Below are positions 56,439-64,000 of a stretch of DNA of 64,000 nucleotides, piece by piece. Position 1 is the first letter of the stretch. Each line of letters opens with the position of its first letter. The position numbers were made by a program, and so were the translations under genes. The stretch covers positions 8,552,576 through 8,616,575 of the forward strand of contig NC_092099.1 of the NCBI RefSeq assembly GCF_045679555.1, in the 5' to 3' direction. The notes under the pieces are model-generated. The model worked only from the letters and a program-made list of their open reading frames with translations. It was not told the origin of the DNA and did no database searches. The DNA is from Salvelinus alpinus. Lineage: Eukaryota; Chordata; Actinopteri; Salmoniformes; Salmonidae.

Positions 56439-56486
56439 TGCTCATGTCATTCAGTTTGTGAATGGTAGTTCTGGGTATGCCAGGAC
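56439..56486 (-). pseudogene. gene B exon (GPG strand)
   Basis: 48 nt between CTGCAG and GTAAAT, encoding GPGIPRTTIHKLNDMS. One codon longer than gene A exon 3. Confidence 0.75.
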
Positions 56487-56573
56487 CTGCAGACAGGAGA
56501 CCAAGCATATGACAGTATTTATAATCATTTGTTGAGATTGAACGGACTCTGATTAACTATATTGAACTATTAA

Positions 56574-56695
56574 CTCTACAGTTCAGCAGGACATACTGAC
56601 AGTCTGGGCTGAAGACTGCATCACAGTAGGAGCACTGTGGTTTGAACAGGGAGCAGGTCAGGCATCCACGTTGAAATGGATCCATTGCCGACACC
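56574..56695 (-). pseudogene. gene B exon (cysteine-rich segment), broken donor
   Basis: 122 nt after AATCAG, the same length as gene A exon 2. It encodes RGCLTCSLFKPQCSYC then FSPDCQYVLLNC. The phase-1 donor position reads TTAATA instead of GT. A GT one base earlier would shift the frame into the next exon. Confidence 0.8.
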
Positions 56696-57235
56696 CTGAT
56701 TGAAAAAACAACAGAAAATATTGACCTCTAAACAAATATTTGTCCAGAGTTGATATGTGTTCTGTTTTCTACTCTCCAGTTTCTATTTGTAAAGAGCTAC
56801 TGTTGCTCATGAAGAAAAACGAGATTTCAGTCTTGAGGGTGTGGTTCGATGTGCTTTGATGTGGGTGTGTTACCGTATCTTGGCAGTTACTGTTGTTAAT
56901 CGCTCCTGAGACACCGTAGCAGCAACATAGCCACTAGACTACCACTTCCTCATGATAGTTTAGATCTTTTCTTTATTTAACCGGTAGTTATACATTTCCT
57001 TTTACTTACTGTTCTGAGTTATGATATACAATCTTGATGTAGTGATCTACTCATTCTACAATGTGTTTTCTTGTGATTTAAGTACTAAGTTTGAAATAGG
57101 CAATATTTGATCGTGCACCAGCTACAGTATTTTACCAAACTTGGTTCACCCTACTTTGAACTGGTTTCATCCAAATATCATCCAATTTGATAGAAAAAAA
57201 AACATGATTTTCACTGTTCGGGACCTTTAAAGCTT
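56696..57235. other. intron of gene B, nothing recognised
   Basis: The upstream exon expected here (equivalent to gene A 1890-1937) was searched for and not found. Confidence 0.4.
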
Positions 57236-58010
57236 GTCTAGATTGACAAAGAAAAAGTGGACCTCCTGGATGCCCCTGTGACACCCAAGGAGTTGTTTGG
57301 GCCCCCTGCCGCCGCCATGCGGCACAGGTGTGACATGCTTAAAGAAAGAAAGCGTAGCCTTCAACTTCTGCCTGCCTCGCAGTCCCGGGCCCCATGGCAT
57401 CCCGTTGGTTCCTGGAGCTAACCCTCCCAGCTTCACAGCTGGGAGGTGGCAACAAGCTGGTTTTGTCAGTTGCCATCTATCATTGTGTTCTTCCCAGGCC
57501 CAGCAACATTTTGCCTGTAAACTGTCTATTATGACCAAGCACCCACCACATTATAACAACTTCACGAGTGCATCTCCTTGTTACGCTACCAGGGGTGCCA
57601 TCACCCAAGGTGAGCGAGGCAAGAAAACCTGCTAACACTCTCCCTTTTCTTAAGTGGATTCCTGCTGCTTGAGGGCAGTTCATCCCCAGGTTGTGTGTTT
57701 GGCTTCAAAGAGAGCAGGCTATCTTGGCTCACTACGAAAACTCCCTCAGCACAGAAGTTTTTAGGGGGGGGGGCAAGCCTATGGCAACTCAGCTCAATTG
57801 AGTTCCTCTCTGAGGAAGTGGAACAGTGTAGTGTTGGCCTGTGTGCCTGCCACTACGTCTTTGTCTCTTCTTCCGAGACGTTAACAATAACTCCATCTCG
57901 AGGCTCCAGTCTTACTCTACCTTTAACACTTACACAGCACCAGTTAGAGAAAAGGAGAAGGGGACATTCTTTACCACAGGGTTGGGGGACAGTCCAAGAA
58001 GACTGAGCTA
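57236..58010 (+). mobile_element. possible DIRS-type retrotransposon gag remnant
   Basis: A plus-strand reading near 57260 gives LDAPVTPKELFGPP and AMRHRCDMLKERKRSLQ, resembling the LLDAPV...LFG region of DIRS-1-like ORF1 proteins of fish. The frame breaks afterwards. Identification rests on a short match. Confidence 0.35.
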
Positions 58011-58806
58011 GGTTTTTAATAAAAAAATAAAAAATAAAAAAATAACTCTAATATGTGCCTTGGACTCATTAGGAGGTATCTCTATTACTGGGACACACTC
58101 TATGCCCCCTCTGCAGCATTGTTTCACCCTGGGGTGTGCATGACACGCTAGCACTGGCTGTTTACAACCTCCAGGGCTGTGCCTGCTCTTTGCATCTGTC
58201 CAGATTGATTCCCAGGTGGTTAAAAGCGACAAGCTTCTTCCTCTTTAAGATCTATGGCCAGGATAGTGCTCGTTAGCGTTACACTACCTGTGCCCTGCCC
58301 TGGCGGCTCCGTCTGCAACTACAAATGGTGGATTTACCATCCTTGTTCGGGCGCCCCGTGGCAGTAGGAATCCTATTGCGACAAGCCGGATACTCAGACT
58401 TTTCTGGATTTCCAGGACCCCTTCAACGCATTTTTCATTCTACGAAAATGCATTAAGAGATGGTACAATTTACTTGTCACTAGAGCAAGTTTTGGGTTTA
58501 AACTGTTGGCGCAATGCGTAGGGTGTTTGCTTTTCACGTCAGAGACCCAGGTTCACTTCCCGCACCCTCCGCTGGTTTTCCATATGCTTTGGTATACCCT
58601 TAGCATGAAGACAAGCTTCCCCACCGGTCAGGTGGATGCTAGCTGTCATCTTTGCCTCGACAGGCAACAACACTGAACAGAGAATTTCCACAATCTCTGT
58701 GTTGTATTGCTTAGGGAGGACGTATGGTATGTCGCTTATGCCCAGTCTCCTAGCGGTGGCCCTGTTCAGGGTTTGCTATGGGGCTCTACTGCTGGAAAAT
58801 GTTATA
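58011..58806. other. unassigned; a tRNA-like patch
   Basis: TTGGCGCAATGCGTAGGG and, about 30 bp on, AGGTTCACTTCCCGC (about 58506-58560) look like weak box A/B sequences of a tRNA or SINE. Not enough for a tRNA call. Confidence 0.3.
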
Positions 58807-59640
58807 TACAGTGGGGTCCGAAATTATTAACAACCTCGATAAAGATGAGCAAAAATGACTGTATACAATAAATAATTCAAATACTGAGTTTTATTGAATG
58901 CACATATTATATTATTTTATACTAATACAATTGCTCAGAAAGAGATTGTGTTTAGGTAATAAGTAATAATGTTTTTTCTTTAAAAAGTAGGGGTCAAAAT
59001 TGTTGACACCCCTCTTTGCAATACCTTTCAATACCTCACCTTGCAAGGATAATGACACTGAACCCAGGAACGATCTTAGACCATTCCTTCATGCAGAATC
59101 CTTCCTCGATATCCTTTGTCTGTGCCCTCTTCAATTCATACCACAGGTTTTTAATGGGTTTCAAGTCCGGAGACTGAGGTGGCCATTGCAAAATCTTGAT
59201 TTTGCAGCCAATTAACAATTTCTTTGTGGATTTTGATGTGTGCTTGGGGTTACAGTCTTGCAGGAAGATCCACCTGAGGCTAAGTTTCAGCCTCCTGGCA
59301 GAGGCAAACATGTATTTGGCTAAAGTTCATGATGCCGTTGACATTAACAAGGGCCCCAGTACCAGTGAAGAAAAATAGCCCCATTACATCAAAGATCCAC
59401 CACCATATTTCACAGTAGTTATGGGTTTCTGTTCTGCGTATGCATTTTCATTTAGACGCCAAACCCACCACTGGTGTGCGTGGCCAAAGAGCTCTATTTT
59501 CATGTCAACCAACAAATGTAAACAGCTGGAGTTTGCTAAACAACATTGGCACTTGGATTGTAACTGGTGCTTTGGTCAGATAACATGAAAATATAGCTCT
59601 TTGGCCACGCACACCAGTGGTGGGTTTGGTGTCGAAATGA
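58807..59640 (-). mobile_element. Tc1-like transposon, truncated, with a palindromic end
   Basis: Left TIR TACAGTGGGGTCCGAAATTA. The minus strand at 59036-59311 encodes FLQDCNPKHTSKSTKK (second Asp kept; the following Asn-Asp is Cys-Asn), SPDLKPIKNLWYELKR (the Glu is Lys) and EEGFCMKEWSK. The N-terminal part is replaced by an inverted duplication. Confidence 0.82.
59459..59630. repeat. inverted repeat, ~35-bp arms
   Basis: Left arm AAACCCACCACTGGTGTGCG... (59460-59495) and right arm ...CGCACACCAGTGGTGGGTTT (59594-59629) are almost perfect complements around a ~100-bp spacer. The arms are Tc1 transposase sequence. Confidence 0.92.
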
Positions 59641-60337
59641 GAATGCCTGAGCAAAAAAGAACTCAATACGGCATCATGAACTTTACCCAGTACCAGGATA
59701 TTTTAGCAAAAATCTGGTTGCTTCTACAGGCGGCTGAAACTTGGAAGCAAGTGCTCACCTCACCACTCAAGCTGTCTGTCTCCGACAGACGTTGTGTGAC
59801 TGGTACTTCCGTACAGAATCACTTGTGATGCAATTTTCCATAGTTACGCATCTCACTCATATTCTCAGAGAACCGGGGTTATGTAAGTATTATAGTGTTC
59901 CTGCACCTAATTATACAACGGGTGGGTCTAATCCTGAATGCTGATTGGTTAAAACCTCATTCCAGCCAGTGTCTACTCCACAAGTTTCCACTGGCCAAAT
60001 CTATGATGTTAAAATGCCTATTTACTCTGTTCCATCTGACTGCGCAATCCACCGTCTCATCAGCCCAGCCAGGCCATTTATTAAGTTGATCTCCACCATA
60101 AAAAGCATCTACACATTATCTCACATTTCTTTCACACTAAAATGTAGTTTTCAACAGCGGAGATTTGTATAAACCTTGCTGTTGTCTCTCCGATATTTGC
60201 AACATTGTTTCAACATTCACATTCAATCTCCAGCTGTCGAAGAGTAATGAAAGTGTCAGGAGACGGGATGAGAGACAGACAGGCAGACAGCCTTTCTTAG
60301 CCAGTCGAAATCATGAATCAGCATAATTTTATGGACG
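59641..60337. other. unassigned
   Basis: No gene or recognisable repeat. Confidence 0.35.
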
Positions 60338-61219
60338 TAAAGTGCATTCATAAAGTATTCAGACCCTTTGACTTTTTCCACGTTTTGTTATGTTACAGCC
60401 TTATTCTAAAATGGTTTAAATAAAAACATGTCCTCATCAATCTACACACAATACCCCATAATGACAAGGCAACAACAGGTTTTTAGAAATGTTTGCAAAT
60501 TTATAACAAATAAAAACATAAATACTTTATATACATAAGTATTCAGACCTTTTTGCTACATGACTCAGAATTGAGCTCAGGTGCATCCAGTTTCCATTGA
60601 TCATCCTTGAGATGTTTCTACAACTTGATTGGAGTCCACCTGTGGTAAATTAAATTCATTGGACATGATTTGGAAAAGCACACACCTGTCTATATAAGGT
60701 CCCACAGTTGACAGTGCATGTAAGAGCAAAAACAAGCCATGAGGTTGAAGGAATTGTTTGTAGAGCTCCAAGACAGGATTGTGTCAAGGCACAGATCTGG
60801 GGAAGGGTACTAAAAATGTTTTTCAGCATTGAAGGTCCCCAAGAACACAGTGGCCTCCATTATTCTTAAATGGAAGAAGTTTGGAACCAATAAGACTCTT
60901 CCTAGAGCTGGCCGCCCGGCCAAACTGAGCAATCGGGGGAAAAGGGCCTTGGTCAGGGAGGTGAACAAAAAACTGATGGCAACTTTGACACAGCTCCAGT
61001 GTTCCTCTGTGGAGATGGGAGAACCTTCCAGAAGGACAATCATCTCTACAGCACTCCACCAATCGGGCCTTTATGGTACAGTGGCCAAATGGAAGCCACT
61101 CCTCAATAAAAGGCACATGACAGTCCGCTTGGAGATTCAATCAATGTTAAGAATAAGGCTGTAACATAACAAAATGTTGAAAAAGTCAAGGGGTCTGAAT
61201 ACTTTCAGAATATATTGTA
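60338..61219 (+). mobile_element. Tc1-like transposon with internal deletion
   Basis: Left end GCATTCATAAAGTATTCAGA, then CCCTTTGACTTTTTCCACG. The right end is its complement: GTCAAGGGGTCTGAATACTT. The plus strand keeps the N-terminal HTH part (TVASIILKWKKFG, RAGRPAKLSNRGKRALVRE, TALHQSGLYG). The DDE catalytic core is deleted. Confidence 0.88.
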
Positions 61220-61544
61220 TACAAAGAAATATCAATAGATAACACATCAAATGAAAAGATATGCAGCTAGTTTCAGTATTTCCAGCTTTAGTGTGAAGTG
61301 ATTGTGTTAGCTGTGTTGTTGGCTAGCTCCTTTAAACAACAGTGTCCTGACGAGAGAGCACATTTTCTATGGAAGGTTAGCTCATTGTTATGAATGTATC
61401 CAAATAAATGTCACTAGAGAACAGCTAAAACAAATGCAAGTCAGCTACTTTGTTGTTATTCTGGCAACACTGTTTGACGTGACTGTAAATTAGCCATAGT
61501 TAGCTAGCAAGCAATCAAGGGAAAAGAACATTGCCAGCTAGGGC

Positions 61545-61850
61545 CTCCTGAGTGGCGCAGTGGTCTAAGGCACTACATTGCAGTGCTAGCTGTGTCACTA
61601 CAGATCCTGGTTCAATCGCAGGCTGTGACTGGGAGACCCATGAGGCAGTGCACAATTGGCCCAGCGTCATCTGGCCAGGTTGTCCCTGTCCCATCGTGCT
61701 CTATCGACTCCTGTGGCGGGCCGGGCGCAATGCACACTGACACGATCACCAGGTTAGTGTTTCCTCTGACACATTGGTGCTTCTGGGTTAAGCGAGCATT
61801 GTGTCAAGAATCAGTGCGTCTTTGTGAGGTCCAGAGCACTCAGGTGAAAG
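61545..61850 (+). mobile_element. tRNA-derived SINE (salmonid GCGCAGTGG type)
   Basis: Box A-like GAGTGGCGCAGTGGTCTAAG, box B-like GGTTCAATCGC, then GCACAATTGGCCCAGCGTC, CTCCTGTGGCGGGCCGGGCG and CACATTGGTGCTTCTGG. These are hallmarks of the tRNA-derived salmonid SINEs. Confidence 0.88.
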
Positions 61851-62014
61851 TTTCTACCTTTTTCTGTGGCTTAACCAACAAGTCTCGTAATTTAACAATT
61901 TTATTCTTATTTACAGATGGCATACACATTTGTTATTAAGGCACATTAAAGTTCACATGTTCGAGAAGGGAGAAACTGCCAAAAAACGCATTTTCATAAA
62001 AACATATTTTTTTT

Positions 62015-64000
62015 ACATTTACATTTACATTTAAGTCATTTAGCAGACGCTCTTATCCAGAGCGACTTACAAATTGGTGCATTCACCTTATGATATCCAG
62101 TGGAACAACCACTCTACAACAGTGCATCTAACTCTTTTAAGGGGGGGGGGGGTTAGAAGGATTACTTTATCCTATCCTAGGTATTCCTTAAAGAGGTGGG
62201 GTTTCAGGTGTCTCCGGAAGGTGGTGATTGACTCCGCTGACCTGGCGTCGTGAGGGAGTTTGTTCCACCATTGGGGTGCCAGAGCAGCGAACAGTTTTGA
62301 CTGGGCTGAGCGGGAACTGTACTTCCTCAGAGGTAGGGAGGCGAGCAGGCCAGAGGTGGATGAACGCAGTGCCCTTGTTTGGGTGTAGGGCCTGATCAGA
62401 GCCTGAAGGTACGGAGGTGCCGTTCCCCTCACAGCTCCGTAGGCAAGCACCATGGTCTTGTAGCGGATGCGAGCTTCAACTGGAAGCCAGTGGAGAGAGC
62501 GGAGGAGCGGGGTGACGTGAGAGAACTTGGGAAAGTTGAACACCAGACGGGCTGCGGCGTTCTGGATGAGTTGTAGGGGTTTAATGGCACAGGCAGGGAG
62601 CCCAGCCAACAGCGAGTTGCAGTAATCCAGACGGGAGATGACAAGTGCCTGGATTAGGACCTGCGCCGCTTCCTGCGTGAGGCAGGGTCGTACTCTGCGA
62701 ATGTTGTAGAGCATGAACCTACAGGAACGGGTCACCGCCTTGATGTTAGTTGAGAACGACAGGGTGTTGTCCAGGATCACGCCAAGGTTCTTAGCACTCT
62801 GGGAGGAGGACACAATGGAGTTGTCAACCGTGATGGCGAGATCATGGAACGGGCAGTCCTTCCCCGGGAGGAAGAGCAGCTCCGTCTTGCCGAGGTTCAG
62901 CTTGAGGTGGTGATCCGTCATCCACACTGATATGTCTGCCAGACATGCAGAGATGCGATTCACCACCTGGTTATCAGAGGGGGGAAAGGAGAAGATTAAT
63001 TGTGTGTCGTCTGCATAGCAATGATAGGAGAGACCATGTGAGGATATGACAGAGCCAAGTGACTTGGTGTATAGCGAGAATAGGAGAGGGCCTAGAACAG
63101 AGCCCTGGGGGACACCAGTGGTGAGAGCACGTGGTGCGGAGACAGATTCTCGCCACGCCACCTGGTAGGAGCGACCTGTCAGGTAGGACGCAATCCAAGC
63201 GTGGGCCGCGCCGGAGATGCCCAGCTCGGAGAGGGTGGAGAGGAGGATCTGATGGTTCACAGTATCAAAGGCAGCCGATAGGTCTAGAAGGATGAGAGCA
63301 GAGGAGAAAGAGTTAGCTTTAGCAGTGCGGAGCGCCTCCTTGACACAGAGAAGAGCAGTCTCAGTTGAATGACTAGTCTTGAAACCTGACTGATTTGGAT
63401 CAAGAAGGTCATTCTGAGAGAGATAGCAGGAGAGCTGGCCAAGGACGGCACGTTCAAGAGTTTTGGAGAGAAAAGAAAGAAGGGATACTGGTCTGTAGTT
63501 GTTGACATCGGAGGGATCGAGTGTAGGTTTTTTCAGAAGGGGTGCAACTCTCGCTCTCTTGAAGACGGAAGGGACGTAGCCAGCGGTCAAGGATGAGTTG
63601 ATGAGCGAGGTGAGGTAAGGGAGAAGGTCTCCGGAAATGGTCTGGAGAAGAGAGGAGGGGATAGGGTCAAGCGGGCAGGTTGTTGGGCGGCCGGCCGTCA
63701 CAAGACGCGAGATTTCATCTGGAGAGAGAGGGGAGAAAGAGGTCAAAGCACAGGGTAGGGCAGTGTGAGCAGAACCAGCGGTGTCGTTTGACTTAGCAAA
63801 CGAGGATCGGATGTCGTCGACCTTCTTTTCAAAATGGTTGACGAAGTCATCAGCAGAGAGGGAGGAGGGGGGAGGAGGGGGAGGAGGATTCAGGAGGGAG
63901 GAGAAGGTGGCAAAGAGCTTCCTAGGGTTAGAGGCAGATGCTTGGAATTTAGAGTGGTAGAAATTGGCTTTAGCAGCAGAGACAGAAGAGGAGAATGTAG
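62015..64000 (-). mobile_element. L2-type LINE running off the right edge
   Basis: The minus-strand 3' tail at 62015-62160 includes the widespread fish sequence around TCATTTAGCAGACGCTC and CTTATCCAGAGCGACTTAC. The RT ORF is upstream and open to the window end, so the 5' part lies outside. Confidence 0.88.
62172..63746 (-). CDS. L2-type LINE reverse transcriptase, open (524 codons within window from first Met)
   Basis: RT motifs in order: [68 protein letters not shown] with the YADD catalytic box, KTELLFLPG, KNLGVILDNTLSF and a C-terminal domain LHWLPVEARIRYKTM ... WWNKLPHDARSAES. No stops occur. The frame stays open upstream of the Met toward the window edge, where an endonuclease domain would be expected. 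It is the least damaged LINE frame here, suggesting recent activity. Confidence 0.9.
   Translation of the reverse strand: MTSFSPLSPDEISRLVTAGRPTTCPLDPIPSSLLQTISGDLLPYLTSLINSSLTAGYVPSVFKRARVAPLLKKPTLDPSDVNNYRPVSLLSFLSKTLERAVLGQLSCYLSQNDLLDPNQSGFKTSHSTETALLCVKEALRTAKANSFSSALILLDLSAAFDTVNHQILLSTLSELGISGAAHAWIASYLTGRSYQVAWRESVSAPRALTTGVPQGSVLGPLLFSLYTKSLGSVISSHGLSYHCYADDTQLIFSFPPSDNQVVNRISACLADISVWMTDHHLKLNLGKTELLFLPGKDCPFHDLAITVDNSIVSSSQSAKNLGVILDNTLSFSTNIKAVTRSCRFMLYNIRRVRPCLTQEAAQVLIQALVISRLDYCNSLLAGLPACAIKPLQLIQNAAARLVFNFPKFSHVTPLLRSLHWLPVEARIRYKTMVLAYGAVRGTAPPYLQALIRPYTQTRALRSSTSGLLASLPLRKYSSRSAQSKLFAALAPQWWNKLPHDARSAESITTFRRHLKPHLFKEYLG

Larger units (their letters stand above)
32158..56695 (-). 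pseudogene. DPP10-like paralog, probable pseudogene (gene B, 11 exons)
   Basis: Reading the minus strand, eleven exons mirror gene A exons 2-12: 56574-56695, 56439-56486, 46649-46747, 44169-44238, 43228-43422, 43043-43097, 42800-42899, 42169-42227, 40971-41043, 40499-40572 and 32158-32265. Internal exon lengths are identical to gene A except one (48 versus 45 nt), and phases agree. Encoded motifs include CLTCSLF, GPGIP, LDWDSVL, KCGVAVAPVTDW, TERYFG, HGTAD and PDEGHN, so it is a DPP10/DPP6-type protein; the Ser position is Ala (AYGG). It looks disabled: an in-frame TAA at 43067-43069, a TT where the first exon's GT donor should be, and a short C-terminus ending EEIP. Exon ends and phases are otherwise intact, so loss is recent or some lesions are assembly errors. 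Upstream exons lie outside the window or were not found. Confidence 0.82.

Noticed and set aside
32158..56695. Gene B as DPP4 or FAP
   Set aside because: The nucleophile Ser is Ala, and the PDEGHN, FKCG and DWDSVL-type motifs with an acidic tail remnant fit DPP10/DPP6 better. Conversion in one exon was not used for this choice.
58506..58570. A tRNA gene
   Set aside because: Box A/B-like patches but no cloverleaf could be drawn; at best a SINE relic.

Overview
The window is a piece of a ray-finned fish nuclear genome, almost certainly a salmonid. The evidence is the density of nested Tc1-like DNA transposons, tRNA-derived SINEs, L2- and Rex1-type LINEs and short MITEs, all resembling families I know as typical of salmonid genomes. 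Genes are split into short exons with GT/AG introns, and most of the 64 kb is intron or transposon. Species cannot be fixed from sequence alone.

Two protein genes of the same family lie tail to tail. Gene A (+ strand, about 1.9-19.9 kb, entering from the left) carries the last twelve coding exons of a DPP10-like protein. This is an inactive member of the dipeptidyl-peptidase IV family, known in vertebrates as an auxiliary subunit of Kv4 potassium channels. Its reading frame is open to a normal stop, followed by a 3'UTR and an AATAAA. Gene B (- strand, about 56.7-32.2 kb, entering from the right) has eleven exons matching gene A's exons 2-12, with the same phases and nearly all the same lengths. 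Gene B looks disabled: it has an in-frame TAA in one exon, a lost GT donor in another, and a shortened tail whose downstream flank is now SINE and LTR sequence. One exon is about 89% identical in DNA between the two genes while its neighbours are much more diverged, which suggests gene conversion.

Layout: 0-19.9 kb is gene A with Tc1, LINE, MITE and solo-LTR insertions in its introns. 19.9-32.1 kb is the convergent intergenic zone: a 3'UTR, a long (TG)n tract, a hAT element split by an L2 LINE, MITEs, Tc1, SINEs and a truncated LTR. 32.1-56.7 kb is gene B. Its last intron holds a long Rex1-like LINE with a 2A-like motif and an L2 copy that is the inverted counterpart of the one at 23.5-25.6 kb. 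One Tc1 copy in gene B (47.5-56.2 kb) has been filled by an LTR element with a 572-codon proline-rich repeat ORF, by three Rex1-like LINE pieces and by another Tc1. 56.7-64 kb holds a possible DIRS-type remnant, more Tc1 copies, a SINE and an L2 LINE running off the right edge.

The most interesting items are the young non-autonomous LTR element and its relatives, which share a U3 hairpin with compensatory changes; the 2A-like motif in the LINE; and the conversion-like exon shared by the two inverted DPP10 paralogs.
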